Assembly: GCF_014230465.1 (NCBI RefSeq)
Contig: NZ_JAAXCY010000001.1
Location: 372,001 to 436,000, forward strand
Source of the DNA: Pseudomonas cremoris
Lineage (GTDB): Bacteria; Pseudomonadota; Gammaproteobacteria; Pseudomonadales; Pseudomonadaceae
Reading direction: 5' to 3'
DNA length: 64,000 nucleotides
Shown here: in pieces, positions 51,847-61,234 of the stretch
How the letters are laid out: each line of letters starts with the position of its first letter
Position numbering within the stretch: position 1 is the stretch's first letter
The notes under the pieces: generated by a model
What the model saw: the letters and a program-made list of their open reading frames with translations, nothing else
Database searches by the model: none
What the model was told of the DNA's origin: nothing
Program-made: the position numbers and the translations under genes

Positions 51847-53617
51847 CTGCGTTGATCCACTCTTTCACGACCTGGGCCACACGGCCCGGGTCTTCTGCCA
51901 CCAGACTCTTGATTGCGTTCAACTGAGCGTCATAGCCTTCGCTCGGGCTTGGCAACAGGATGCTTTGCGGGCCGCCGAGGCTGACGCGGTCGTTGGCCAG
52001 TTCGCCGTCCAGGCCGCCCATGCCACCCAGTTCCACGTCGCCACCGGCCAGCGCCAGTTGCTTCTTGCCGTTGCCGGTGATGTTGTTGAGCACCGGGCGC
52101 AGCACGCCGAACACCAGCACCAGGATGAACAACACACCCAGCACTTGCTTGACGATGTCCCAGAACCACGGCTGGGTGTAGAACGCCGCTTCAGCGATCA
52201 CTTCGCCACGCTCGGCGGAGAACGGCATGTTGATCACGCTGACGCTGTCACCACGGCTGGCGTCAAAACCGACGGCGTCCTGCACCAGGCGAGTGAAGCG
52301 CGCCAATTCGTCGGCGCCCCACGGCGCACGGGTAATGCTGCCGTCCGCCGGATTGACCTTGACCTGGTCATCCACCACCACCGAAACCGACAGGCGATTG
52401 ACGCGACCCTGTTGTTGCTTGGTGTGGCTGATGGAACGGTCGAGTTCGAAGTTCTTGGTGGATTGGTTACGTTTGTCCGCCGGGTACGGCGCAAGCATTG
52501 GCTGGCCGGTGGCCGGGTCCATGATCTGCTGACCGTTGGCATCCAGCAGTGGCTGGCCAGGCTGGATCGCGCCAGCGGTGGCTGCGGCGCCACCCGTGGT
52601 TTGCGGAGCCGAGGCCGGCGCTGGCGGCTGGTTGCTCAAGGCACCCGGTACGCCTTGCGGCGGGCCATTGGCGGCGGTGCGTTGTTCGCTGGTGGACTGC
52701 TCGCTGCGCAGGGCCGGCTGGTCCGGGTTGAACTGCTCGGAGGTCGACTCGACGGCGCTGAAGTCCACGTCGGCAGACACTTCGGCCTTGTAGCGGTCGT
52801 TGCCCAGCACCGGCTGCAGGATGTTGTGCACACGCTGCGTCAGCATGCTTTCCATGCGGCGGCTGTAGTCGAACTGCTTGCCGGCCTGGGTCAGCGCGGA
52901 GTTTTCTGCCATGTCGGACAGCAGGTTGCCCTTTTGGTCCACCACGGTAATTTGCGACTTGCTCAACTCGGGAACGCTGGTGGCCACCAGGTTGATGATC
53001 GCCAAGACCTGGCCAGGTTCCAGGGAACGGCCCGAGAACAGCTCCACCAGTACCGAGGCGCTTGGCTTGCGCTCATCGCGCACAAACACCGAGCTTTTCG
53101 GAATGGCCAGGTGCACGCGGGCAGCCTTGACGTTGTTCAGGCTGGAGATGGTGCGGGCCAACTCGCCTTCCAAGCCACGGCGGTAACGGGTGGCTTCCAT
53201 GAACTGGGAGGTACCCAGGCCCTGGTCCTTGTCGAGGATTTCGAAACCGATATTGCTGTCGGACGGCGTCACGCCAGCCGCTGCCAGCTTCATGCGTGCA
53301 CGGGCCACGTCATCGGCCTTGACCAGCAAGGCACCGGAGTTGGGCTCCACGGTGTAGGCAATATCGGCGGCGGCCAGGGTTTCCATGATCTGCTTGGAAT
53401 CCATGCCTGCCAGGCTGCCGTACAGCGGCCGGTAATCGGGTTGCTGCGACCACAACACCACGGCAAAACCAATCGCCACGCTGGCAGCCAGGCCGACCAT
53501 CAGGCCCACCTGACGCAACATGGTCATTTCAGAGAGATTTTCCAGGAACGACAGGCCAAACAGCGGCGGCTTGCCGTCTGCCTTGGCGGGTACGTTGTCC
53601 ACGACTGCTTCTGCCAT
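51839..53617 (-). CDS. fliF: Flagellar MS-ring protein FliF
   Basis: 592 residues with two membrane helices (about 36-55 and 460-480; IVKQVLGVLFILVLVFGVLR), periplasmic ring-building motifs (ADIAYTVEPNSGALLV, LARTISSLNNVKAARVHLAI) and a Pro/Ala-rich region (about 310-350). The C-terminal tail binds FliG. Follows fliE by 16 bp. Confidence 0.97.
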   Translation of the reverse strand: MAEAVVDNVPAKADGKPPLFGLSFLENLSEMTMLRQVGLMVGLAASVAIGFAVVLWSQQPDYRPLYGSLAGMDSKQIMETLAAADIAYTVEPNSGALLVKADDVARARMKLAAAGVTPSDSNIGFEILDKDQGLGTSQFMEATRYRRGLEGELARTISSLNNVKAARVHLAIPKSSVFVRDERKPSASVLVELFSGRSLEPGQVLAIINLVATSVPELSKSQITVVDQKGNLLSDMAENSALTQAGKQFDYSRRMESMLTQRVHNILQPVLGNDRYKAEVSADVDFSAVESTSEQFNPDQPALRSEQSTSEQRTAANGPPQGVPGALSNQPPAPASAPQTTGGAAATAGAIQPGQPLLDANGQQIMDPATGQPMLAPYPADKRNQSTKNFELDRSISHTKQQQGRVNRLSVSVVVDDQVKVNPADGSITRAPWGADELARFTRLVQDAVGFDASRGDSVSVINMPFSAERGEVIAEAAFYTQPWFWDIVKQVLGVLFILVLVFGVLRPVLNNITGNGKKQLALAGGDVELGGMGGLDGELANDRVSLGGPQSILLPSPSEGYDAQLNAIKSLVAEDPGRVAQVVKEWINADE

Positions 53618-53633
53618 GACTTAAATCTCGTCC

Positions 53634-53963
53634 TTAAACCGGCATCTGCATGATGTCTTGATAAGCCTGAACCAGCTTGTTACGCACTTGGGTCAAGGCC
53701 TGAAAGGAGACGCTGGCCTTCTGCGAAGCAACCATGACGTCGGTAAGGTCCACACCGCTCTTGCCGATCTCGAAGGCGTTGGCCAACTGACTCGACGCTT
53801 GTTGGGTGTCACTGACTTTATTGATTGCCTGGCCGAGCATGTCGGCGAAACTGCTTTGGCCCAATTCCGGCGCTGGCGCGACGGATTTCGGTTGAGCCAT
53901 GGCATCCATTTGCATGGAGCGCATATCCAACATCAACCGATTGAACTCAATACCCTGGCTCAT
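53634..53963 (-). CDS. fliE: Flagellar hook-basal body protein FliE
   Basis: 109 residues; [40 protein letters not shown] and [20 protein letters not shown] are FliE hallmarks. Joins MS ring and rod. First gene of fliEFGHIJ; a consensus sigma-54 promoter lies 62 bp upstream. Confidence 0.96.
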   Translation of the reverse strand: MSQGIEFNRLMLDMRSMQMDAMAQPKSVAPAPELGQSSFADMLGQAINKVSDTQQASSQLANAFEIGKSGVDLTDVMVASQKASVSFQALTQVRNKLVQAYQDIMQMPV

Positions 53964-54024
53964 GACCTTCTCTCTCCGACAACCCGCATTTTTTTGACGC
54001 TACGCCGCAATTACTAGGGGAGGT

Positions 54025-54040
54025 AGCAACAAGGGTGCCA
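54025..54040 (-). promoter_or_regulatory. Sigma-54 promoter of fliEFGHIJ
   Basis: Minus strand TGGCAC-CCTTG-TTGCT is a perfect match to TGGCAC-N5-TTGCW, 62 bp before fliE and in the gap after fleR. It fits the FleR-activated class III promoter of fliE. Confidence 0.88.
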
Positions 54041-54094
54041 GCTCTGTAGCAACACGTAAGAAAAGGCGACAAACCTTATCGGCTTAGATACCAA

Positions 54095-55471
54095 TCAAGT
54101 GGCGAATAGATACGCTTCTACGTCCATCCCGGCATCGCGCATCTGGGCCAGCTTGTAGCGCAAGGTGCGCGGGCTGATACCCAGGCGCTCGGCAGCCTCC
54201 TTGCGACGGCCGCGTTCGGCGCGCAGGGTGTCGATGATCATCTGGAATTCGCGGCGACGCAGATCGTCGCCCAACGCTCCCGCAGATTCGGCTTCAGCCA
54301 CCACCGGCGCTGGCGCCAAGGTGGGCAATGGCGCGGCGCCGCTGCCCATGGCCAGGCAGAAATCCTGAGGCTGGATCAGGCCACCCTGCTGCAAAATGAG
54401 CGCGCGCTGGATCGCGTTGTCCAGCTCACGCACGTTGCCGGGCCACGGATAGCTGATCAGACAGGCCTGGGCCTCGGACGACAGTCGCGCCTGGGCATGC
54501 TTCATTTTTTTGACGTGGTTGTTCAGCAGACGCTCGGCCAGCGGGATGATATCTGCCGGGCGCTCTCGCAGTGGGCGCCAGGCCAGCGGGAACACCGACA
54601 AGCGGTAGAACAAATCTTCACGGAAGCGCCCCGCCGCCACTTCACCCGCCAGATCGCGGTTGGTGGTGGCGACCACGCGGATATCCAACTGGATCGGCTT
54701 GCGTGCGCCGACGCGCTCCACTTCGCGCTCCTGCAGCACGCGCAACAGCTTGGCTTGCAGGCCCAGGGGCATTTCCGAGATTTCGTCGAGCAGGATAGTG
54801 CCGCCATCGGCTTGTTCGAACTTGCCGGCCTGCGCCGCGATGGCGCCCGTGAACGAGCCCTTTTCATGGCCGAACAAGGTGGCTTCGAGCATGTTGTCGG
54901 GGATCGCCGCGCAATTGATCGCGATAAACGGCTGCTTGGCGCGACTCGATTGCTGGTGAATATACCGCGCCAGCACTTCCTTGCCGGTGCCGGACTCGCC
55001 AGAGATCAACACGGTAGAGTCACTGCGCGCCACGCGGGCCGCCAGTTCCAGTAACTGGGCGCTGGCAGGTTCGAAGGCGATCGGGCCTTCACCTTCGACC
55101 GCTGAGACCACACCCAGGGCATGTCGCGCCACCAGTTCGATCAAGGCCTTGGGTTCGAACGGCTTGACCAGGTAATCGGCAGCGCCTTGACGCATCGCAT
55201 CCACTGCACGCTCCACGGCGCCGTGAGCGGTCATCAACAGCACGGGCAATTGCGGCTGGCGCGCACGCAACAGGCCGAGCAACTGGTGACCGTCCATGCC
55301 GGGCATGTTCACGTCACTGACCACCAGGCTGAACGACTCTTGCTCGACGGCTTCCAAGGCGTCCTCGGCAGAACCCACCGCCCGGTAGTCGTGGCCCGCC
55401 AACAGCAGCGTGTCGGCCAGTGCTTCACGCAGGGCGCGGTCGTCTTCTACCAATAAAACCTTGATTGCCAT
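54095..55471 (-). CDS. fleR: Sigma-54 response regulator FleR
   Basis: 458 residues: receiver (Asp53 in LVVSDVNMPGMDG), AAA+ domain (Walker [18 protein letters not shown]; the sigma-54 loop reads EKGSFTGAI, GSFTGA instead of the usual GAFTGA) and a C-terminal Fis-type HTH (RRKEAAERLGISPRTLRYKL). Activates class III flagellar promoters such as fliE and fliL. 6 bp after fleS. Confidence 0.95.
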   Translation of the reverse strand: MAIKVLLVEDDRALREALADTLLLAGHDYRAVGSAEDALEAVEQESFSLVVSDVNMPGMDGHQLLGLLRARQPQLPVLLMTAHGAVERAVDAMRQGAADYLVKPFEPKALIELVARHALGVVSAVEGEGPIAFEPASAQLLELAARVARSDSTVLISGESGTGKEVLARYIHQQSSRAKQPFIAINCAAIPDNMLEATLFGHEKGSFTGAIAAQAGKFEQADGGTILLDEISEMPLGLQAKLLRVLQEREVERVGARKPIQLDIRVVATTNRDLAGEVAAGRFREDLFYRLSVFPLAWRPLRERPADIIPLAERLLNNHVKKMKHAQARLSSEAQACLISYPWPGNVRELDNAIQRALILQQGGLIQPQDFCLAMGSGAAPLPTLAPAPVVAEAESAGALGDDLRRREFQMIIDTLRAERGRRKEAAERLGISPRTLRYKLAQMRDAGMDVEAYLFAT

Positions 55472-55477
55472 GTTCGA

Positions 55478-56692
55478 TTACTCCGCGCTTGCCGCGCCAG
55501 AAAACAGCGGCAAGGTCATCAATGCACAAGTGCCACGCCCCAACCGGGAATGCAGCTGCAATTCTCCCTGATGGGCGCGTGCCACGGCCTTGACCACGGT
55601 CAGGCCCAAGCCAGTTCCGTTGGTCTTGGTGGTGAAAAAGGGTTCGCCCAGACGCTGCAACACAACCGGGTCGATGCCACTGCCGCTGTCACTGATGCAC
55701 AGGCGCAGGGTTTGCTCGCGACTGTAAAGGTGTACCTTGAGCCGCGCGCCGGCGCCGCTGGCCTGGGTGGCGTTTTCGATCAGGTTGAGCAACGCACCCA
55801 CCAGCGTGTCGCGGTTGCACAGCAGCTCGCCGAGATGGCTGTCGCACTGCCAGCGGACTTGGGATTCTTGAATATGAGTCGCCGCCGCCGCTTGCAGGGC
55901 CTGCATCAGTTCGGAAGGCGTGATGCGGTCGGTCAGCGGCAATTCGCCACGGGCAAACACCAGCATGTCACGCACTTGGTGTTCCAACTCATGCAAGCGC
56001 TCCTTGAGACGACCGGCAAAACGCTGCTGGGTCGCGGCAGGCAATTGTTCATCAGTCAAATGACTGGCGTATATCAACGCGGCCGACAACGGCGTGCGGA
56101 TCTGATGCGCCAAAGAAGCGACCATCCTGCCCAGCGACGACAAACGCTCATGCCGCGCCAATTGGTCTTGCAGGTGACGGGTTTCAGTCAGGTCGTTGAG
56201 CAGCACCAGTTGGCCGGGCTCGGCGTCCAGGGAGCGAGTGGCGATGGACAGGCGGCGCCCGTCTTTCAGGGAGATCTCATGGCCGTCGTCTTCACGCGGC
56301 GCAAAGCAGCGGGTGATGACATGGCGCCACAGCTCGCCTTCCAGCGGCAGGCCGAGCATGTCACAGGCCGCCGGGTTGGCTTCGCGCACACGGCCCTGGT
56401 CGTCGATGACGATGACGCCACCGGGCAACAGCGTCAGCAGGTTTTGCAGACGGTTGGCCAGGCGCTCTTTCTCGGCCAGTTCTTCCATGCGCTGGGCGCT
56501 GACCACAGCCAACTCGCCCTTGAGTTCGGAGACCCGGGCTTCCAGCAGGCTGTAGGAGTCAGTGAGTTGGCTCGACATCTGGTTGAACAGCGAAAAGGCC
56601 TGTTCCAGGCCATTGCGGCTGAGCTGCTCGACAGACGGGGCAGGCCCCTGGGCATCAGGGACCGAAGATAGTTGGGCGGCGTGGGGCATCAT
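55478..56692 (-). CDS. fleS: Sensor histidine kinase FleS
   Basis: 404-residue cytoplasmic kinase (no membrane helix): coiled coil (about 45-85), PAS domain (about 85-175: LPGGVIVIDDQGRVREANPA), HisKA with His196 (SLAHQIRTPLSAALIY) and ATPase (LLNLIENATQAS, ISDSGSGIDP, GTGLGLTVVKAVARAH). Phosphorylates FleR. Two tandem ATGs (56692, 56689); a sigma-54 promoter precedes it. Confidence 0.95.
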   Translation of the reverse strand: MMPHAAQLSSVPDAQGPAPSVEQLSRNGLEQAFSLFNQMSSQLTDSYSLLEARVSELKGELAVVSAQRMEELAEKERLANRLQNLLTLLPGGVIVIDDQGRVREANPAACDMLGLPLEGELWRHVITRCFAPREDDGHEISLKDGRRLSIATRSLDAEPGQLVLLNDLTETRHLQDQLARHERLSSLGRMVASLAHQIRTPLSAALIYASHLTDEQLPAATQQRFAGRLKERLHELEHQVRDMLVFARGELPLTDRITPSELMQALQAAAATHIQESQVRWQCDSHLGELLCNRDTLVGALLNLIENATQASGAGARLKVHLYSREQTLRLCISDSGSGIDPVVLQRLGEPFFTTKTNGTGLGLTVVKAVARAHQGELQLHSRLGRGTCALMTLPLFSGAASAE

Positions 56693-56742
56693 GCTCTCTC
56701 GCTTGGCTGACCGTCAGTTAAACGGAACGTTGCGAGGGCTGT

Positions 56743-56758
56743 AGCAATACCCGTGCCT
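56743..56758 (-). promoter_or_regulatory. Sigma-54 promoter of fleSR
   Basis: Minus strand AGGCAC-GGGTA-TTGCT: one mismatch to TGGCAC-N5-TTGCW, correct GG-N10-GC, 50 bp before fleS. It begins right after the fleQ terminator, as expected for a FleQ/RpoN target. Confidence 0.82.
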
Positions 56759-56784
56759 AAAAAAAACGACTGATATTTCAGTCG
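56759..56784 (-). terminator. Rho-independent terminator of fleQ
   Basis: Transcribed strand: CGACTGA-AATA-TCAGTCG stem followed by eight T (A at 56759-56766 on the plus strand). It starts 16 bp after the fleQ stop and its T-run abuts the -24 box of the fleS promoter. Confidence 0.88.
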
Positions 56785-56799
56785 CTTAAAAAACAGGCG

Positions 56800-58275
56800 T
56801 CAATCATCCGCCTGTTCATCACCTTCTTTGCGGCTCATGCCGTACTTGCGCATCTTCTCCACCAGGGTAGTACGACGGATGCGCAGGCGCTCGGCCGCAC
56901 GCGCAACGATGCCGTTGGCGTCGTCCAATGCCTGTTGGATCAGGCCTTGTTCCAGGTTGCCGAGGTAGTCCTTCAAGTCCAGGCCTTCCGGCGGCAGCAT
57001 GGCGGTGGAACCGAAGTCCGGGGTATGGCCGTTGATGGCTACCCGTTCTTCCATGTCGCTGCGCAGGCTGTCCACCAACTGTTCGTCTTCGTCGTCGACG
57101 TAGCGGAATTTCTTCGGCAGCTCGACCACGCCGATCACCCCGTACGGATGCATGATCGCCATGCGCTCCACCAGGTTGGCGAGTTCGCGGACGTTGCCCG
57201 GCCAGCCGTGACGGCACAGGGACATGATCGCGGCGGAGTTGAAGCGAATCGAACCGCGCTTTTCGTGTTCCATGCGCGAGATCAGTTCGTTCATCAGCAG
57301 CGGGATGTCTTCCACGCGCTCACGCAGCGGGGCCATCTCGATTGGGAATACGTTGAGGCGGTAGTACAGGTCTTCGCGGAAGCTGCCGACCTCGATCATG
57401 CTTTCGAGGTTCTTGTGGGTGGCGGCAATGATGCGCACGTCGACGCTCTGGGTCTTGTTGCTGCCCACGCGCTCGAAGGTACGTTCCTGCAGCACACGGA
57501 GCAGCTTGACCTGCATCGGCAGTGGCATGTCGCCGATTTCGTCGAGGAACAGGGTACCGCCGTTGGCCAGTTCGAAACGCCCGGCACGGCTGGTGATTGC
57601 ACCGGTAAAGGCGCCCTTCTCGTGGCCGAACAGTTCGCTTTCCAGCAGCTCTGCAGGGATCGCCCCGCAGTTGACCGGCACAAAAGGCCCGTCGCGGCGC
57701 TTGGAGTGGTAGTGCAGGTTGCGCGCGACCACTTCCTTGCCGGTACCGGACTCGCCGAGGATCAGCACGCTGGCGTCGGTATCGGCCACCTGCTGCATCA
57801 TCTGACGCACGTGCTGGATCGCACGGCTGGTGCCGACCAGGCTGCGGAACAGGTTGGGTTCGCGGTGACGGCCGCGCTCGCGGGCCTGGTCGTACATCTC
57901 GCGATAGACCTGGGCACGGTGCAGGGAGTCGAGCAATTTGCTGTAGCTGGGCGGCATTTCCAGGGTGGAAAGCACGCGGCGGCGCTGGTCTTCCGGCAGG
58001 TCGATAGAAGAAATATCGCCCATTAGCAAAACCGGAAGGAACTCATCCCAGGTTGACAGTGTCTTTAACAAGCCCAGAACTGCGCCAGGAGCGTTTACCG
58101 TCCCGATCAGCACACAAATGACTTCACGGCTCGACGACAATGAGCTGACTGCCTGCTGCCAGTCATGGCTACCACAGGGTAAATTTTCTTCGCCAAGAAA
58201 ATTCAAAATCACCGCTAAATCGCGGCGGCGGACGCTATCGTCATCAATCAGCAGAATTTTGGTTTCACGCCACAT
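56800..58275 (-). CDS. fleQ: Flagellar master regulator FleQ
   Basis: 491 residues. The N-terminal receiver-like domain lacks the phospho-acceptor ([13 protein letters not shown] where the Asp would be). AAA+ domain: Walker [21 protein letters not shown], sigma-54 loop [10 protein letters not shown]-terminal Fis HTH ([20 protein letters not shown]). FleQ activates class II flagellar genes with sigma-54 and, in P. aeruginosa, responds to c-di-GMP and FleN. It starts [13 protein letters not shown], as in other FleQ. The 169-bp upstream gap has a possible sigma-70 promoter (TTGACT-N16-CAGAAT) and a GGCTGTA/TACAGCC hairpin. Confidence 0.97.
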   Translation of the reverse strand: MWRETKILLIDDDSVRRRDLAVILNFLGEENLPCGSHDWQQAVSSLSSSREVICVLIGTVNAPGAVLGLLKTLSTWDEFLPVLLMGDISSIDLPEDQRRRVLSTLEMPPSYSKLLDSLHRAQVYREMYDQARERGRHREPNLFRSLVGTSRAIQHVRQMMQQVADTDASVLILGESGTGKEVVARNLHYHSKRRDGPFVPVNCGAIPAELLESELFGHEKGAFTGAITSRAGRFELANGGTLFLDEIGDMPLPMQVKLLRVLQERTFERVGSNKTQSVDVRIIAATHKNLESMIEVGSFREDLYYRLNVFPIEMAPLRERVEDIPLLMNELISRMEHEKRGSIRFNSAAIMSLCRHGWPGNVRELANLVERMAIMHPYGVIGVVELPKKFRYVDDEDEQLVDSLRSDMEERVAINGHTPDFGSTAMLPPEGLDLKDYLGNLEQGLIQQALDDANGIVARAAERLRIRRTTLVEKMRKYGMSRKEGDEQADD

Positions 58276-58330
58276 GCAATAGCAACTTCCCTAGTTAACT
58301 CAAATGCCCTCGAGTCGGGGCAATCTAGAT

Positions 58331-58358
58331 GGCTGTAGGCATTTTCTGCATTACAGCC
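58331..58358. promoter_or_regulatory. Inverted repeat in the fleQ leader
   Basis: GGCTGTA (58331-58337) and TACAGCC (58352-58358) form a perfect 7-bp inverted repeat with 14 bases between. It lies 56-83 bp before the fleQ start, downstream of the putative promoter, so it may be an operator or an mRNA leader structure. Confidence 0.45.
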
Positions 58359-58392
58359 GTCTGAATTCTGAAAACAGCACTAGTTAAGTCAA

Positions 58393-58427
58393 AAAATCGC
58401 GCGCAGTCAAATTTATGACGCGCGTTC
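58393..58427 (-). terminator. Terminator after fliT
   Basis: On the minus strand a GC-rich stem (ACGCGCGTCA with TGACTGCGCGCG, one small bulge) followed by TTTTTT. It closes the fliC/fliD-side transcript before fleQ. Confidence 0.75.
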
Positions 58428-58444
58428 GGATTAACTGAGCCAGT

Positions 58445-58741
58445 TCAGCCGAACAGATGGTAAACCTTTGACGCATTTTTCGCTCGGTTGATCTGCGACA
58501 TCTCTTCGAAAATCGCCTGCCGTTCGCCCGTCGTCACCTCAAGCAATTGCTGATAAACCTCCAGCAACTTTTCAAGCTTCTCCCGCAGCGCATCCTCGTC
58601 CACCGGCGGCTCATTGAGCACTTGCTCGATCACGTCGCGACAGCCGATATCCAGCTCGCCGATGGCGTCCCAGTTACGGTCCGCCAGCGCGCCCATCAGC
58701 GCCTCACGGGTTTCATCAATGCGTTGCAGTGCTTGGCTCAT
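58445..58741 (-). CDS. fliT: FliT-like flagellar chaperone
   Basis: 98-residue, mostly helical protein directly after fliS and before fleQ, the position of the small FliT-like gene (PA1096-type) in pseudomonads. The end KNASKVYHLFG and LLEVYQQLLEVTTGERQAIF are typical. Probable export chaperone for FliD; function by context. Confidence 0.75.
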   Translation of the reverse strand: MSQALQRIDETREALMGALADRNWDAIGELDIGCRDVIEQVLNEPPVDEDALREKLEKLLEVYQQLLEVTTGERQAIFEEMSQINRAKNASKVYHLFG

Positions 58742-58782
58742 GACGTATTCCTCAAGGCCTTCAGGCCCTTCTCTGCTGCGCC

Positions 58783-59187
58783 TTACTCGGTAACAGCCTG
58801 TGGCGCGGCAATGGCATCCCAGCCTTCTTTTACGGTAATCAGCAAACGCGCGACTTCGTCGATCATGTCGGCATCGTTGTGCAGATTGGCTTCCATCAGG
58901 CGGTTGGTCATGTACGCGTACAGACTTTCCAGCTGTTGGACGTAAGCCGGGTTATCACTCTTTTCCGCATCCAGGCCGTCACGCAGACCGATCACGATAT
59001 CAATCGCCTTGCCCAGCATCAGGCCCTTGGTGGCGATGTCGCCACGTGCCAGCGCACCCTTGGCCTGGGCCATACGGTCCAGCCCGCCTTCCATCAGCAT
59101 CTGCACCAGACGATGAGGACTGGCTTCAGAGATCTGAGCATGGGAATTAACCTTCTGGTATTGGCGAAGGGCTCGCATGGGATTCAT
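58783..59187 (-). CDS. fliS: Flagellin export chaperone FliS
   Basis: 134 residues, helical; MNPMRALRQYQKVNSHAQIS, SPHRLVQMLMEGGLDRMAQA and YVQQLESLYAYMTNRLMEAN mark FliS. It keeps flagellin unpolymerised before export. ATG 59187 follows GAGGTAG. Confidence 0.95.
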   Translation of the reverse strand: MNPMRALRQYQKVNSHAQISEASPHRLVQMLMEGGLDRMAQAKGALARGDIATKGLMLGKAIDIVIGLRDGLDAEKSDNPAYVQQLESLYAYMTNRLMEANLHNDADMIDEVARLLITVKEGWDAIAAPQAVTE

Positions 59188-59281
59188 GTTTCTACCTCGT
59201 GACGGGCAACAGCGGAAAGTGTTTGAGTAACCAATATGTCGACTGGGTCGCAAAAAGCTTTAGCACCAGTCGTCCCTCGAT

Positions 59282-59315
59282 AAAAAAAGGCCAGGCAAGT
59301 TGCCTGGCCTTTTCT
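59282..59315. terminator. Terminator between fliD and fliS
   Basis: GGCCAGGCA/TGCCTGGCC stem with a 3-base loop, flanked by A7 on one side and T4 on the other. On the transcribed strand the T7 follows the stem, so most fliD transcripts should end here, with fliS served by read-through or its own promoter. Confidence 0.85.
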
Positions 59316-59326
59316 ATTGCGTGGGA

Positions 59327-60727
59327 TCAACTATTGGTCTTGACGTTGTTCAACGCATTGAGCGTGGTCATGACACTGGTGCTTTGCTGGCGCAATTGGG
59401 CGACCAGGGTGTCCATGGCGTTGTATTTGTCGGAGAGGCTTTTGGTTAGCAGGTCCATGCGCTCGTCCAAGGCGGACTGTTGCTTGGAGATGTCCTTGAG
59501 CGTGTCAGACAGCGAGGTCGAACGCGTCGCGAGGATCCCAGTATTGGCCTTGGCATAATCATCGGTAGCGCTCTTCATACGCGCCAGCATGCCGGTAGGG
59601 CCGGAAAACATGCTGTTGATGTCGGCTGCGTTAGTCGCCACCGCCTTGTCCCACTTCTTGTCATCCATCGTCAACAAACCCGTCGTGGAGCTGGTGCTGA
59701 CACCAAACTGCGCCAAGGATTTGAGGGCACCGGTTCCCGACAGCGCGTTGAACTCGTTACGGATGCTGGCCTGCAGCGAACGCATAGTCGAATCACCCGT
59801 GAGGGTCGCAGGCGTGGTGCTGCCATCGAGGTTCGTGGTGACTTTCGTTTCGGCGTTCATCGCTGTGATCAAGGCGTTGTAGGTATCAATGAAACCTTTA
59901 ACACCGGACTTAAGCGCCGCGTTGTTGGTGCTGACCGTGATGAGCGTTGCGTTTTTAACCGGCGGGTTACTGGTGTCACCTGTCTTGACGGCGGAAACAG
60001 ACACAAGCTTGATGTTCACCCCGCTCAAGGCGCCTTCAATGCTGTTGGTTTTGGAAACCGAACTGACACCATCGATGCTGTACAGCGCATCCTTCGGCTC
60101 ATCGACCACTGTAGAGCCGACATCCAACCCCGAATTACCCGACAGCGTGAGGTCCGAACCGGTACCCATAGTGGTCGAGGTCAGGATCAGCCGCGAACCG
60201 TTGGAGTCGGTCTGGATGTTGGCGCTCAACCCCGAAGTGCCGAACTGGGTGTTGATCGAGTCCCGCACTTGCTGCAGGGTTGCGCCAGCCGGAATATTTA
60301 CGTCGTAGGCCTTGCCCGATTGACTGATCGTCAGGGTCGTCGGCTTGTCGGTAGCATTGACTACCGTAGAAGTGCCGCCGGAGAAGTTCTTGCTCGACAA
60401 CTTCGAGGCCTGCGCCAACTGGTCGACAATCAGGCGAAAACTACCGTTGGACGCCGTATTGCTGGCGGTCATGGTGGCGACCTTTTCATCCGAGGATGAA
60501 CCGGTCAAGCCCGTAAAGCTTGAGTTGGTGGTCATGTTGTCAAGGGCGCCACGGAAGGCATCCAGGGCAGCCTGAATCTTGCCGATCGAAGACAGCGTGG
60601 TAGTCGCCTTCTGGGACGCGGTATTGATCTGCGTCTGCTTGGGCACCTTTTCGGCGTCGACCAAGGACTGCACGATTTTTTGCGTATCGATGTTAGAACC
60701 GATACCACTTACCGTTGTACCCGCCAT
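59327..60727 (-). CDS. fliD: Flagellar filament cap protein FliD
   Basis: 466 residues. N-terminal FliD domain (SGIGSNIDTQKIVQSLVDAE, TNSSFTGLTGSSSDEKVATM) and C-terminal coiled-coil end (TDDYAKANTGILATRSTSLS, LVAQLRQQSTSVMTTLNALN). Caps the filament and is an adhesin in some species. Of two ATGs six bases apart, 60727 is better: AGGAG is eight bases from it but only two from 60733. Confidence 0.95.
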   Translation of the reverse strand: MAGTTVSGIGSNIDTQKIVQSLVDAEKVPKQTQINTASQKATTTLSSIGKIQAALDAFRGALDNMTTNSSFTGLTGSSSDEKVATMTASNTASNGSFRLIVDQLAQASKLSSKNFSGGTSTVVNATDKPTTLTISQSGKAYDVNIPAGATLQQVRDSINTQFGTSGLSANIQTDSNGSRLILTSTTMGTGSDLTLSGNSGLDVGSTVVDEPKDALYSIDGVSSVSKTNSIEGALSGVNIKLVSVSAVKTGDTSNPPVKNATLITVSTNNAALKSGVKGFIDTYNALITAMNAETKVTTNLDGSTTPATLTGDSTMRSLQASIRNEFNALSGTGALKSLAQFGVSTSSTTGLLTMDDKKWDKAVATNAADINSMFSGPTGMLARMKSATDDYAKANTGILATRSTSLSDTLKDISKQQSALDERMDLLTKSLSDKYNAMDTLVAQLRQQSTSVMTTLNALNNVKTNS

Positions 60728-60809
60728 CTTCATATCTCCTGTTCGGTGGCTGCCGTTATCTTGACTTGGTTACGCCTCAAGCCATGACAACAACAAGTTT
60801 CATGCCAGC

Positions 60810-61160
60810 TCAGACCTTGTCGTCAAACAACAAGCTGCTTGCGCTGGACAGGCTTTGCGCCAGTTTCAATGCCGTTTCCGACGGAATCTGGCGAATCACT
60901 TCACCATTGTCGGTATTGATGACCTTGACCACCACACGGTGGGTGGTGTCATCAATGGAAAAATCCAGGCTGCGCTGGGCAGACTGAACGAATTCTCGAA
61001 TATCGGTGACCGCTTTTTCCAGGTCGGCACGCTCAGGCTGCTGGCCTGTGGCAGGTACTTCCTGGACCTTACTGATGCTTCTGTCGGCGACAGCTGGAGC
61101 AGGTGCGCCCTGAGGGGCAACCGGCGGATAAGACTGGTTCAGCTTTACACTCATGTCCAT
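60810..61160 (-). CDS. flaG: FlaG-family flagellar protein
   Basis: 116 residues with a C-terminal FlaG domain (LDFSIDDTTHRVVVKVINTD, GEVIRQIPSETALKLAQSL). Linked to filament length; found between flagellin and fliD. ATG 61160 is seven bases from AGGAG; a second ATG follows at 61154. Confidence 0.9.
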   Translation of the reverse strand: MDMSVKLNQSYPPVAPQGAPAPAVADRSISKVQEVPATGQQPERADLEKAVTDIREFVQSAQRSLDFSIDDTTHRVVVKVINTDNGEVIRQIPSETALKLAQSLSSASSLLFDDKV

Positions 61161-61180
61161 GTCCAATCTCCTCTAAACCG

Positions 61181-61216
61181 AAAAAACGGAAGGGCACGTA
61201 GACGCGCCCTTCCGTT
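61181..61216 (-). terminator. Rho-independent terminator of fliC
   Basis: Perfect 11-bp stem AACGGAAGGGC/GCCCTTCCGTT with a 10-base loop, then T6 on the transcribed strand. It lies 19 bp after the fliC stop and before flaG. Confidence 0.9.
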
Positions 61217-61234
61217 AGTTACCGAGCGCTGGGA

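Noticed and set aside
51689..53653. 654-codon plus-strand frame opposite fliF
   Set aside because: Antisense shadow of fliF; no ribosome site or domain.
60792..60809. Sigma-54 promoter for fliD
   Set aside because: TGGCAT-N5-TTGTT has GT instead of the nearly invariant GC at -12.
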